DNA from: Sipunculus nudus
Taxonomy: Eukaryota > Annelida > Sipuncula > Golfingiida > Sipunculidae
Direction of reading: 5' to 3'
DNA: 64,000 nt
Assembly: GCA_026874595.1 (NCBI GenBank)
Contig: CM049311.1
Location: 13,421,676-13,485,675, forward strand
The position numbers were made by a program, and so were the translations under genes. Positions 22,869 through 37,000 of the stretch are shown in pieces. How positions within the stretch are numbered: the stretch's first letter is position 1; each line of letters begins with the position of its first letter. The notes beneath the pieces were generated by a model. That model ran no database searches, was not told the DNA's origin, and saw only the letters and a list, made by a program, of their open reading frames with translations.

Positions 22869-23255
22869 GTTCATAACATATCCTATAATTATATGTCTTG
22901 AATTCAGATTTATATGAAATCTGGGCTTACGAACTGCTAATCTAGCAGCAAGTCTTCATTAAATTGTTGCTTTTTGACAAACACAACATCCTTAATTCAA
23001 AAGAAATGAGGCACATGGTGCACTGGCTGTGTACTAACAAACCCTTATTCAATATAAATAAGGGTGTTCATAACATACCCTTACATTAAATATCTTGAAC
23101 TCAGATTTATATGTAGTTTGGGCTTACGAACTGCTGATCTAGCAGCAAGTCTTGATTTAAATGGTTGCTTACTGACAAACATAACATCCTCATTTTAAAA
23201 AAATGAGATACATGGTGCGTTGGCTCTGTATTAACAAACCCTAATTCAATATAAA
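22869..23255. repeat. Two-copy tandem duplication of about 195 bp
   Basis: Copies 22869-23065 and 23066-23255 share 'gttcataacat', 'gggcttacgaactgct', 'atctagcagcaagtctt' and 'aatataaa' with moderate divergence. No coding capacity is seen. Confidence 0.85.
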
Positions 23256-23782
23256 CATGTTAAATGTACCAATGGCCATATTAACATATTTATACTCCTA
23301 GTTAAACTGTTTTGCATGTAAGCATATGTTTGTATGGACGTATATGCGTGAAAAAATAGGCGTTTTTATGTGAGCGTATACGTTTGAATTGACAGGCGTA
23401 CATAATGGCAGGATGGATCAATCTGGTCTTATCGAAAAAGACTCTAGAGTACATCAATCATACGCTATCGGTGAGTTCATGCAGACCCTATGCATTAAAT
23501 ACGCTCCATTGGCGATTTTCACGCATATACGTACAAGCGTATATAGGCTGGCGGACGCATGGTCACATTTCAGTTAGAAAATCATATGAGCGATTTTTAC
23601 GCATACATGCGCATATGGAAGCACGACTTTAGAGAGAGGGACAAATGTCTTTCTTGAGAACCTTCTTTTGCACTTAAGGAAACTAATTCCAGTCGTCTGG
23701 CATAATCAGTTCAGATTTACATTCTTGAAACACGATGAACACAAACTGAAAACTCGAGACATTCAATGCTGAAAGCCAAGTA

Positions 23783-23788
23783 TTTATT
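23783..23788 (-). terminator. Candidate poly(A) signal of gene B
   Basis: TTTATT on the + strand is AATAAA on the gene B strand, about 305 bases beyond its stop codon. Confidence 0.4.
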
Positions 23789-24092
23789 CAAAAGTACAGA
23801 TTACAGAAGGCAATTTATCAATCCACGGGCATGGCTATGACGCCGCCAATAGTTTTGTCACGGCTAAATAGAGTTGGAGGTTAAATAAACCGGAAATCCG
23901 TGTGTAATGAGTGATATGGGAAACAAATCATGTTAACGTTGATAAATCACACAGCAAGATTACAGAGGCCAGTATAGTGGCCCACATAAAAGCACATTTC
24001 AAGAATTGATAAATTATCTTGTAAATGTTGCGAGATGCAGCCAACTGTATTCATTTTCTGTTAAATAACTCCAGTAGTTAATCACTGATTCG

Positions 24093-24644
24093 TCAGAAGT
24101 GTAGTTGTTCTGCTGCTTTGCGGGTTGCTTCATTAGATGAACTGCCGAGAAAGTTTCTTGCCACATCTAAGTGAATATCCAATAGTTCCTGTGGCAAAAG
24201 AATTAAGGTGTTTGTGATTTGTTTAATTTGGTGAGCATACGAATTAATTATTGTTATTCTTAAGGGATAAAACGTGTGTATTACGGCTGTTAATAAAAAA
24301 TAAAAACTGGTAATATTTAATCTGCTCAGACTGTGTAACGATTCATGACAGGTATTATTCTATTACATTCTAGTTTTCGAACACACCAGGGATTCATTAA
24401 CACATTGTATTGTGACAGATTATTGAAGTACTAATAATTACCAGATTTAGTATATGAATACGCCTCATAAACTGCCAATTTCCTGATAACACACCGATTA
24501 TATCCCAGCGACTTACCATATCGCCACTATCTACCGGTTGCACTTTGGGGCTCCGCCATGACGGTTTCTTCTTGTGGGTTTGGATATTTCTATCACTCCA
24601 CGCGGATCTGGGTCTTTTGATTTTAGCGCTATCTCCTTCGATCA
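24093..24644 (-). CDS. Gene B last two exons: cytoplasmic tail and stop
   Basis: Exons 24644-24517 and 24188-24093. The first gives a basic, proline-containing stretch (EGDSAKIKRPRSAWSDRN, then KKKPSWRSPKVQP). The second reads ELLDIHLDVARNFLGSSS and ends AAEQLHF with TGA at 24093-24095. The first exon's acceptor could instead begin at 24652. I chose 24644 because, with donor 24813, it keeps frame. No kinase, ITIM or other named motif is recognised. Confidence 0.75.
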
Positions 24645-27600
24645 CTGAAGGTCTGTAGAAACATGTATCTGGTTTAGGAAACAGGAACTTGTGCATTCTA
24701 ACATATCCATCAGAGGTTTTATAGTTGCGTGCACGATTAATGTTGGTATATTGTTACACACATGATTTCTGTATGGCACGCTATTATAATCACAAGTAAG
24801 GAAAAAGTTTACTGGAAGAATGTACTTGCCCAATTTTGTTAGGCAGTCGTTTATGGAAGAAGTAAAACCATATTCTTATCACAGCAACCAAAACCAATGC
24901 ACCACAGGCTCCAGCGAGACCGATAATCCAATTGTTGCTGCCTGGAGCTACCCTATATTATACAGATGCTAACATAAGTGGCTAGGTTCCCATAGAATCC
25001 AGTAGTTTATTAATATCCGAGAATACTTACATAATACTTGATAATAAAATACAGAAAATATAAAAAAAAAAATATAATCTTTTAGTAGGTCTTACTCTGG
25101 AGAGCTGCACGGCCACCCGTCATCACAGTAACATTCATAGCCACTGGTCATGTCTACACATGTAAAGTTGTCAGGGCATGGCTGTGACAAACATTCATCG
25201 ATATCGACCTCGCAAAAGCGCCCAGTAAACCCAGAAGAGCACAAACACCAATAATTCTCAAAGCCTTTGATAAAGACAAAATTATCATAGGAGATTGAAT
25301 AAACATAGAAGAAATTCCAAGAATTTTTTTAAAAAAAGATTTATTCAAAATAAGTTAATTACAGTGGAACCCCGCCTTGCGACCACCCCACAATTGCTAC
25401 CACCCCACAATTACGACCATTTTGCTTGGTCCCGAATTTTTTTTAGTTTATTTATGTTTAAAAATGACTCATAATTATGACCACCCCTAAATTCAGAATT
25501 ACGACCAGATTTCCTGGCCCCAGCGCTAATGCGACCCCGCTGATGCGACCACCGCCGAGAAGTACTGAAACAACATTTGTCACGAGTCAATGGCTGCGTC
25601 TTGTCACAGGCGCCTTAACGAAAGATCAATGCGGATAACAAGGTTTTCTAAACCCGAATGGTAATCTGGTCCCGCATATCTTCCCGACTCGGTGTCTTCG
25701 CTGAGACTCGTTGAGGTGTAGGTTATAGATCAAAGAGGGTAACCATCGGCCTGATTACTTTATGAGCCGGTCTGACCTGGGGTCAGATGCTAATTGCCCC
25801 TCAGTGATCACCTGTATTACAGCTACCCTAAGTGTGGGGTTGCGGGCTTAATATTTTAACTCATCACATATTGTTCGATCCTCATTGGTAAAAAATAACG
25901 ACATAGTTAATCCTAAATGTGTTCATACCTTACTGACACTGAGTATTAAGCAGTCAGTAAAATGTATATATGAAGCTTGCAGGGGGGGGGGGGGGGAATC
26001 CCTCACATTAACTTGCCTTTTCTGATAGATCGTTGTCAGTTTATTTCCCTACTGGTTAAGTTTGCATTTAAATTGCTTGCTGTTAGGCAACCATGCCTCT
26101 GAAAGAGCTCTCCTTGAAGAATAAAGTGGCGTTTATCAAGGCGGCAACACCACGCGCAGTCAGCACCAAATGGCTCAGCAGTTTAGCGACGGGAAAACTC
26201 AAGTGCACGCAATGTATACTCAAGCGGAAGGCTAAATATATGACAGCCACGTATTATGTTCAATATGCATTCAGTACGTTGTAATCGTATTGCCTTAGTG
26301 TTATTATTTGTTAATCATCAGTCACTACGTATGTGTACATGTATATTAATTTTTATCATGAATAAATATGTTAAGCTACAAAAAAAAAAAAATCATAATA
26401 AGGGTCCTCCGCTAAGTAAAATATTTTGTTATAATTCACATTAAAGATATGCAATAGAAAAACTCTGAAACACATTAAATATTAGCGTGTTATATGCGAC
26501 CACGGTAAGAGTTTCACAAATACAACCACCCCGAAATTACGACCACTTTGCTCAGTCCCCAGGGCGGTCGTAATTGTGGGGTTCCACTGTAGTTGTACAA
26601 AATGTAGCACAAAACAAATATATATACCTGAAGCTCTTTGTTTATGCGTGCAGTCCGGGTCATTTGAGGGTCCCATACATGTACCGTTGTTCTCACAGCG
26701 ATTCTCGGCAACATAAAGATCCTGGGTCAGGATGTGGGAGTGTAGACCTGACACCGTTCTTGCGATAAACTTAAAATAACAGAATTACCAAACATAATAT
26801 TATGCACCCAAAATAAATATTATGATTTAGCCTATTTAAGTAACTGAATTCCCCTTTTTCCTTTGTTGTTTTAATCTCAAATAAATAAATCTTTCAAAAG
26901 CTTTCACAACTCTGGATCACTCGAGTGTGTAAATAACACTTTGAACGTCTCATTGCGCATAGTATCAATAAATGACGGTACCTTCATTTGATCGAAACCA
27001 TAAAATTGGTAGTCTGGGATGTAGACAACCACATGTGCGGTGAAGAAGGGATCTGCGGCGGCTGAAGGCAAGGTCTTATGTATAGAACAGGGAACTGGCA
27101 GTTCTGGACTGCTACTGCCTCTCAGGACGGCGTCAATAAATGTATTTGTCCGGCCGGTGAGATTTTCACTACAGGCACCCAGGTATAAGACAGGTTTGTG
27201 TATAGCCTTGGATACCGTTAGCTGACCTCTTAATGGAAAATCATGGATCAGTTGCGTTGACTCTCCATCTATATGGACACCCACTAATATCAGTACCAAA
27301 TCCTTGTAAGCCATGTTCACATCAGTGCGTTGTTCCAAAACTGTTTCAACATGGTTGCGACCGTCAGGTGTGAACACATAGGCACTAGAGCTGATCAGAT
27401 AGATGGAGGGATTAGTGACCATGGCTTGGACATAAATGTTAAGATCCAGTTGTGTGCTCAGAGCCTGTTCGCCATCACACCTGGTTTCCCTGACAATGAC
27501 TCGGACCGTTTCGTTGCCACGGCAATTTTCACATGGTTGGTATTCGAAAATCCCATCTGGAGTGATATCTGCATGTCCCTTTAGAGGCAGAATGTATGAA

Positions 27601-30600
27601 GGATCCAAGCTCCACTCAAAATCATCGTCATCTGCATCCCATGCCTTTAAAATTGTTTGAAGAATGCCTCCATCTTGTGGCATACTGAAATATCTGTGGG
27701 ACGTCGGCACTGGCGCTGTGTTATGAAAGGTATTGCTGACAGACGCTACACTAAAGAAAGCGGGACCTGGGTATGTTCTGGGAGGACTAGTAATATCTTG
27801 TCCGCAACCTGGCACCGTCACTGACCGCGGGGAGCACATCTACAGTTAAGAAATTTATACGAGTATCACTCGAATAACTGCTACAATAACAGAAAAAGCT
27901 TTTGCGTACCATAATATGAATAAACAAACCCAGAAATTAAGTAAATAATGTTACCGTCACGGTTGCCATTCCGGATATAAAATCGACTGCTGTATGTCTT
28001 TCCTCTGGGGAACACGAACTCAAGGTATATTCCCAATGCAATAACTCTGTAAATTTCAAAGAAGCTATAGTGTTTAATCGTATATAAAATGATAAGATCC
28101 TGGGAAAATAATCAGCGTTTCATCAATTCTTTGATTTTTTTGCTTTTGTAAAAATGTGTACAGCAAAAATGTGTCTGCTAAAAAAGATGCACTTCGCCTG
28201 GCTAGAGAAGTTGTCTGAGTGTATGGAATACCACAGTACCCGAATTCCATGTAAGGAGCTGAGGCCCCCAGTTATCCGGTTTAGTGTAAATAAGATTGCT
28301 GAAAGGAAAAGTGATGGTCACAGGGCCATTTATGCCTTTTTCTGAAAGATCGGTGATAAAGAAATTGATATCCTCCCATTGATGGACTCTATGAAATAGA
28401 AATAAAAAATACAAAAAATGAAAATATATTTTTTTCCTACGAAATACACAAATACATAATGCATCAATAAGATTCCAAAAGTACTGAATAATTTCGGCTT
28501 TCGTGAAAAAACCATTGTACCTTTGACGTAATTTTCTTTCCGTTTGATTTCTGGTGTTCTCGGGATCAACAACAAATGGTCTGAATTCCTCCGAAGCGGC
28601 AGAGTTGTAAACTCGTTGAAGAGCGTCAGGTGTCAGTTCTCCAAACAACAACGGCACTTCATGGGTTTGAACTGAACATGGAAAGTATCTAGACATTCAG
28701 CATATGAGACATATTAAAATAAGATCTGCTCATACAGTCCCAAAGAATCCGATCAAAGCCAAAAACGTTTATTATGGTTATAGACATTAAGGGATCCTAG
28801 GTGTAGTTTGCAATTAAATCAACATATATTATACACATCTGCGAGTACTCTGATATTGTTTCTATCTTGTTATAATCTAACGGATATACTTGCTATGAGC
28901 AGAAAAAGATTCAACAAATTGGTCCATATACGGATTGCTGTCAAAGGATATAAATAATGCCTCATACCTTCAGAGCTTGTCACCAGAATTTGTTTCCCTC
29001 CCGTCAAGTTCAAAGTGCATTGTATCTTTTCATGCGGAGGTGTTATACAGACCGTGTCGCCGAGTCCTGTATCATTGAAGAATGTTACAAAGAAGCTTGA
29101 CTATCATTTCCTATTAATTCAATGTATCATATTTATTCATACATATCCTAACTATCATTAGCGTTTTTAGGAAAAAATATTCTTGTAGTAAGGTAGATTT
29201 AAGAAAGGGGAAGACTAACGTTTTATTACAACAACTTTGTTGTTCATTGGTGAACATTTGTGGCCTTTGGTGCATACCTCCATATTCAAATATATCATTC
29301 TGAAAAAGAAACGTACTAATGATTATACAAAAAATAAGAGAAAATGTAACAGTCAATAATTAAAGAAAGACAACAAATACCACAGTTTACTGTCCAATAA
29401 TTTAGATACCCTTTCAGTAAAATTGACAAGATTAATCTGCAATCATGAATCATCTGTCCAAACAAAATTCATCTCCCTTATACACCCACTAAAAGAGAAC
29501 ATATTGTCGTTCTAAACATAAGTTATTTATTAGGGGAACATCTAATTGATAATTACAACTTATGCAAGCATCACTCTGTGAAAGAACAAGAGCAAAATTG
29601 ATCTGTGTAACAGATCTAGTATGTAACCCGCCTGATGTAGGAATATTTAAAAAAAAAGTTGTGAATACATGTATGAAATTTGTGATGGGTTAATATCACA
29701 CAGCCAGATTACCTCTGCAACCTTGAATACTGCATGAAGGTCATCCATTTTTAACCTGACCTGGCCCTTCATTGGGTACGTCAACGCTGAAAGTTGCTGG
29801 TCACTGTATCTTATTTTTTTTTTAGTTATTGCGTAAACATCGTTTAAGCATTATCGCCGCTTTGACCTTAAAAAAATGTGCCAAGGCCATCCATTTTCAA
29901 ACTAGGCCTAGCCCTAAAAATGGTTCATCAATGCTGCAAGTTTGATGACTGTACCTCAAATTCTTTAAGTTATTGGGTTAACATCAGTTTAGCATTATTG
30001 CAGCTGTGACCTTGAAAAATGTGTCAAGGTCATCCATGTTCAAACTTGACCTTGCTCCTGACAAAGTGCATCAATAATGCTAGTTTGGTAACTGTATCTA
30101 GAATTCTTCTTGAGTTATCGCGTTAACAAATGTGTGACGGACGGACGAACGCTCACCACTTCTATGTACCCCGCCAAAGGCACCTTCGGCGACGGCGGGG
30201 GACAATAATTGGTTTAATGAATTCTGTAGAGGCAGTCATGTAGAGAGCTTATTATGTCATGCACGCATAACTCGAGGTCCAGGGCACGCATTACTAATAT
30301 TAAATGTTCACTTTCTTCTTGCCCTGACCTAATGTAGAACGTAAATAACTATAATCGAAATTGGCTAAAAAGGTCCCCTTCCTTTTTTAATCATAATAAC
30401 ACCAATAACATGCTTGTATTTTACGTACCTGCCCGGCTCCATTAGGAATCTGTTTTCAGTTGAGCGCGTCCGCCTTCTCAAATACCTGGCGTCAGAAATA
30501 TTGCCAAGTCTCTCCCCTTGGCGATGTATTCCATCCTGGTCAAGTGTCACGGTTCCTGAGTTGTTAGCCCCAACTCGCATGTTCGGGAAAATATCTCGCC

Positions 30601-33600
30601 TACCTTCCGGCGAAGAGCTCAAACCAAAGTCTGCAAAACCAGTGTTCAATTAAACACATGCAAAATTTAACTTCACAGTACTATTTAAAAAGCGGCACGT
30701 GAAAGCATGTTAGCAGAAACGGTGCAATAGTACACTAATGGAAAATAAGCTTAAATTTTGGCTAATCCGAGCGGCTCATTCATACAAGAAATGAAAGAAT
30801 AAGTAGACAATGCAGGCTATTTCGGGTGGTTATATAACTAACGGATGCTTCCTGCTGCAGGTGATCGTGGTGCGTCCCACGTGACCGTTATGCCGTCCTG
30901 ACGATTGGACACTACCCTCTCATTCTTCACATCACTTCGTCTTTTACGACTAATGCTGGTAACCGCTGGGGCAGATTCATAAATTCCGGTCGCAGTTTGG
31001 CTCTCATCGGGCTCGGAATACATCATTGTGACACCTTGAGCCAAATAAAAGTAGCTGGTTATTTTTTTAATGCGGTTTTGAATGATGTACGATGTCAACT
31101 ACTCTCAATATTGAGATTCGTCTAATTTTCTTGTCAATGACGTCATAGTGGTAGGCAGTTCCTTTGATCAAGAATGGACCAGTCTACAAAGTCAGATCCT
31201 GTATGTAACCATTGTACCACACCGTATATTAATCACTCTAGTCTTATGCTAAACTAGAAGTACATTTTTAACACCCACCGTCACTTATCTTTGTTGTTGT
31301 TAGACCAGCTTCGTTAGTGACAACGACAGTCACATAGTACGTCCTGTTATCTTGGAGCACACCAAACAAAGACGTGTTCTGCAACACAGGCACAGGGCCT
31401 ACGCTTGTTGTGGTTTGTATATCTTCACCGCCTGGTTCAGAACCAATGCTCCATGCGTAATCAACAATCTGTGGTATCATAAAAATCGATTCGAAATGTT
31501 CACCCTCACTTTACATTAGTGTACGGAAAGGTTTCGTTTTATTCTTGAAAACTTTTTTTTCAAAATGGAACGTCTGGTTACACAGACCTAAACAAATATA
31601 TTTCAGCGCCATATCCTCATATAAGAATGTTACACAATAGTTTTTCAAAAAGCTGATATCATACGCTTCCTAAATCATCCACGTACATTTTCAACTTCCT
31701 TGCTTCAAGTATATCATTTTTGGTAGGAAACTGACAAGAACTGAGAAACAAGAATAAATTTACAAACCGCAGTCTCGTTATCAGTAGCGTATGCCACGAC
31801 AGCTATTGTAGAGTTAGATCCTTGATAGACAGTGGGTTCTGGATCCGGCCATGACACATCCAGGTGGTACAAATATATCAATTCTGGCGGTGTAATGTCG
31901 ATCATCACCCCGTCAGAGGATGCTGTGGCAGTGGCCCCCGAACCTAATTATACACAAAGAATGATTACAGCTCTGTATAGACAGGGAGAAAACCAAATGG
32001 ATCCTAAAGAAGTAAACTGCCATCATGTCTGTAAAGTATACTATTCTAATAAAGCATGATACCTGTGACTGCTGAAACCGTCAGATAATAGACGGGAAGG
32101 GATGTGTTTCCGTCTGTGACAGGTGGAGGCCTCGGTAAATCCAGTCCAGTTAGATGCACATGGATTAACTGGGTTTCTGTATCACTGCAGCTCGGGTCAC
32201 ATGTGAGGCAAGGGTTTGTACATGGAACACATGGGGGTGTCACTTTTTGAAAATCGACTAGGTCATGAAGCAATGGTTCAGAACCAACACCAGCCATGAC
32301 TTTCTCAACAGGACTCAAACCTCCACGGAATAAATTGGCGTACCGACATATTGCACTCACAGGAGCAGGCAACCTATTTACAAGGGGGAAAATGATTAAA
32401 TTTTAACATAGTGTAATTATATGCACAACAGGTGAGTGCTAGATTTGACAATGCTTGTAAATAGCTGCGTGTCTCTCTAAATCTATACTAGGATTGTTCC
32501 TAAGCTTGCCAAGGAATCTTTTTTTAGACATCTCGAGGTGTGTATATCTTTAATTTAAGTTTCGTTCAGGTCAACGATTTGACATTTTGACACATGACAT
32601 GACCGAGCGTCTTTCATGTTATTCATGATACATTTAAATTATTTTGTCCATGAGGACTGACATAGAAAAAAATGGTTTCAATATTACAAAGAAGATGTAG
32701 TTAAAATGTCAACAAATACTCACACTGCGTTTCTGAAGAAACCACTTGCAAAGGGTTGCTTAAAGATATCTTCTGTATTTAATTGAGGCACGTGATCATT
32801 GAGATTCCATATGGACAGTTGGATAACCGCGTCGTCTGGGAGCTCTGGTATTCCTGACATATAGGCTCGCACAATACCGTCCACGAGAACTTTTAACGTC
32901 CAGTCACTCTTTAAAAATAAAACACTACATTGCATTTTAAGTACGTGTCCTCGAACGGATTAGGGGATGGCCTTGGAAAGCCCCTGCAATTCAATGCGTT
33001 CACACATTCCCCTTAAGCACATTCACCGGTTTAAATTATACGGAATCAACATTTAAAGTCCATATTTAACAATACCGAAACCTACTACATACCTTATCAA
33101 CATCAGGTTTCCCATCATTTACCACCATTTCATAAAGGTGGAAGTCTTCACTCGGGTCAAACCTAAGCTGCCAGTTGACTGATGTCGTGTCATTGCCGGA
33201 TTTCGTCCACACCCGTAAGACGGCTGCCTCACTCATACTGGTGCCTAAATCAATCAGATAAAAGGTCAAGTTCTTGGCAATTTTAAGGAAATAGAAATGA
33301 ATTACACCTTAGCATACATCGGATACATTAATTCGTTCAGCATAAAAACGTGATCATGAGAAACGATCCATAGACAAACGTGGCATAATTTGGAAGCCAA
33401 ATCCCTGAATTTGTTTCCATGTCGTCTCTTCGGACGTTGCTGTGTCGCCCGGAATAGGATTCGGCCGGATCAAAGTTGAACCCCGATTTTCATGAGCTTC
33501 ATCCAGGCCATAATCCCAAACCTCCCCAATTGGACATGTGCGTAAGGCTACAGACGTTACGGCTTGCAAGTTTGAAGAAGCAGATTTTATTTCAACCTGG

Positions 33601-33998
33601 AAAAATATGCTTCATAGATGAATGCAACGTGACATAACACAAAAGGTATCTAGTCACAAGCTAGGTTTTTCAAACGATGCAGTAAATGATATTTAAATAA
33701 GCTATGTTGTAGAATGTTCAGTTTTCATTGTGTATTTATAATCACATGAAAGTGCGGATGAGCGATTATAAAGCGCGGATGAGCAAGCGAACCATCATTC
33801 TTTGTCAAGTCGGCTGACCATTTACAACCTTAAACATTCAGCTGTTATTGTATAAAAGCGGGGTACAGTACCTTGTATCTGCCACCACGACCAAGCTCCG
33901 CAGTGCTGAGCAGTGCCGCTGATTGCACTAATTCCTCTGTAACGGCTCTTTCCATCTTCATCTCTACCCCACTGGCCTCGGAGAAGGCAATCTAAACC

Positions 33999-34032
<34 letters not shown>

Positions 34033-37000
34033 TGTTTGTGCACAGGGCATTGATTGCAATATTATTAAAGTATTAAGTCTCAATAGTTTATCGATATTTG
34101 AAGTATAATACACAATTTATTAGAAAATTATTCTCATGCGGACCTGGTACTGCGAAAAACGGATCCGTTTCCTCACGTCTTGATTGATCCCTTTGGTTTG
34201 TACAAAATGCCAGTTGGGGTTTGGCGCATTGAAAGGAAAATGTCTTGCAGAACAACCTCCTTCAGCGGATGAGGGCACATACAAGAATGTACCTGGAGAA
34301 CCAAATTTATAAACAAGGGATAAAATCAATATGTTGCTGAAGTTGATATATCAAAATAACTACAAAGGAGAGTTAAATTAATGTTGGGCTGAAATTAGTA
34401 TGTTAAAATTTATGACTGTAGCAGTGTTTAACATTAATCTAGATAAAAGTTCCATCGTAAGTTTCATGCTATTGTGTACCGGTCATTTCTGTGAGTGAGC
34501 TCTGGAAACGTAGATCTGACAGGAGATCTAAACCATCCATCAGGGACCCTGGGGTAGGTGCAACCGAATCCAGCATAACTGGCAGACTTCTTGTGACTAT
34601 ACTGGATCCTGCTCCATTGTAAGTCCTCAGAAATAAAAAGTATGGAACATTCTCCTGTAAAAGAAATCATTGGCAATTTCATTACAAATACAGAAAACAT
34701 CGTATGTTGTTGCTAGAATGTAGTTTATTAGTCTAAGCAAATTAGAGCTGTGATTGAGAAAAAAAAACCTTCGATATATCCGATATATTAAACAAGTGGC
34801 CCAACTTTGCCATGACGCTCAACTGAATTCATTGAACCCTGGACAATAGGAAAAATTACTAAAAATATCCTGCATTTTGCCAATAGACTTCACATATAGG
34901 TTACAGTGACTTTATTCTAAATCCAGCTGCTACCATTTGTGCCCATCTGACTAATACAATGTTAACATCAAGTTCTTTCAAACAGCTTGCAGAAAATAAG
35001 TCAGAGTGACATTTCAGGTTTACAGGGGGATTTTTAGGCACCTCCCAGAAAGTCATGTATGATGATTCTAGGCCAAATGGATACAATTTGTGCCCCATCG
35101 GACTCACTGGCTGCTTAAAAAAACATGTTTTCTTCCAAATTGGTAAAATATAGGTCAACATGACCAAATTTCAGGTTTTTAAGAAGATTTTTCAATGACC
35201 TTCCTGGATTTCAAGTATGAAATCAAGTATTCTAGGTATAACAGTGACAATTTGTTCCCTGTTAACAGATGACTGCTTTATTTGAAGGTCTAAAACAAAA
35301 TGAAAAAATGCGTGAAAATTAAAAAAAATAAAGGTAGTGCCACCAGTCATCAGGAACTGATGAAATATTCCATGATCAATGTGTAGCATAGAATCATGGC
35401 GATCAATACAGTATTTATTTAGACACTGGAGCTTTTGTAACACATTTTTAATTATTCTGAGGGGTGCTTCTGAGCCCCGTGGCTCAATGGATATGGGTAA
35501 CAGAGACCTTATTTCAGGTTTCCCAGAATAATTTTCATGAAACTCTCTGCGTTTTAAATTAGAACATCCTAGGTCCAACAGTGATGATTTCAGCTCTGTT
35601 AACAGATGACGCTTCCATTGAAGGTCTCAAAAATAGAGATAAATGCTAAAAAATGATAAATGATAAAAATTGAAAAAAAATACAGGTGGTGCCACCAGTC
35701 GGCAGGATCTGATGAAACATCCCATGATCAATATGCATGCACAGAATCATGTCTTTCAATGGATTAGTTATTCAGATGATGGAGCTTTTGTTTCATTATT
35801 TTAATAAGTCTGAGGGGTACTTACGAGCCCCCTAGCTCAAAGGATATGGATAACAGAGACCTTATTTCAAGTTTCTAGGAAGATTTTGCATGGTCCTCTT
35901 TGGATATAAAGCTAGAATATTCTAGGTCTAACGGTTACGATTTGTGCCCTGTTAACGGACGTGCACTCCATTTGAAGCTCTCAAACAAAGAGGAAAATGC
36001 GTAAAAATTCGAAAAAAATATAGGTGGCGCAACCAGTCTACCGGAACTGATGAAACCCTCCATTATCAATATGCATGTGATGAATCACGGCGATCTATGC
36101 ATAAGCTATTTAGATACTGGAGATTCTGTATCAAATTTTTTATTATTTTGGGGGTAATTACCAGCCCAATTGCTGGCAGGATACGGGTAACAGAGACCTA
36201 ATTTCAGGTTTCCATAAAGACTTTCCATTGACCTCTAAGGATATAAAGGTAGAAAATTCTAGGTCCAACATTGACGATTTGTGCCCTGTTAACAGATAAC
36301 GCTTCATTTGAGGGTCTCAAAAATAGAGTAGAATTGCGTAATAAATACGAAAAAATACAGGTGGCACCACAAGGCTGCAGGAACCGATGAAACACTCCAT
36401 GATCAATATGCAAGCAGAGAATCATGACCAGTGCATTAGTGTACAGTAAAAAGTTTTTATGTCTAACGGTTACGATTTGTGCCCTGTTAACGGACGGCCG
36501 GACGGACGACGGACAAAATGTGATCGCTATAGCTCAGAAGACTTTCAGTCAGCTGAGCTTATTAGTCCTTCCTCTGATTAATTTGATGGTGACCAACCTG
36601 CAATCCAAGTTTCATGAAACGGAATGAAGTTATATTGGAGGACATGCGGGTAAATTGGTCTCCTTTATCGTCCACTGTAAGGGCACTGCAGGAATCACCC
36701 TCTATCAACAAGATCTCGTAACTCGTCAACTCGCTCTCCGGGTCTCTATACCCCGTCCAATGTACCATCATATCGTCCGCATCCGCCACAAATGAAACTC
36801 CCTGTAGTTAAATGCCAAATATAGTACATTTTGAAAATAGTCTGAGCACGAAATCTTGGTTAGCATGCTTAATTTTGAGTGTTCAACAGATTCAGGATAT
36901 ATGAACCCTCTTATCCTGGCGCTTAAAAAAACCTATAAACATATATTTGATGTGAATTTTAAGCCTTTATTCGTTTAATTGGTGTTTAGATAGAGCAATA

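Larger units (their letters stand above)
21857..24092. other. Intergenic region between the convergent genes
   Basis: This stretch of about 2.2 kb contains the presumed 3' UTRs of both genes, one poly(A) signal candidate per strand and a two-copy tandem duplication. Short open frames here (for example 22549-22809) show no repeat signature and no splice context, and I do not call them genes. Confidence 0.6.
25362..26589 (+). mobile_element. Pogo/Tigger-like DNA transposon, non-autonomous
   Basis: Terminal inverted repeats begin CAGTGGAACCCC at both ends (12 bp perfect, then GCCTTGCGACC versus ACAATTACGACC). The element is flanked by TA dinucleotides at 25360-25361 and 26590-26591, as expected for a Tc1/mariner-superfamily insertion. 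A subterminal segment (aattacgaccattttgct / aattacgaccactttgct) is present at both ends in direct orientation. At 1,228 bp it is too short for a full transposase. It carries only the relic frame at 26093-26281. Confidence 0.85.

Noticed and set aside
24517-24652. Alternative longer form of the penultimate gene B exon starting at 24652
   Set aside because: It would need two leading bases from the transmembrane exon, and no GT donor there provides them.
26904-27839. 311-residue open frame read as a stand-alone gene
   Set aside because: The ATG sits directly behind an acceptor and the phases on both sides fit gene B. It is an internal exon that ends at a donor before the apparent stop.
29278-29299. 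22-base microexon with a strong gtatgc donor
   Set aside because: It leaves the following exon out of frame. Extending to 29220 keeps frame, so the longer form is preferred, though tentatively.
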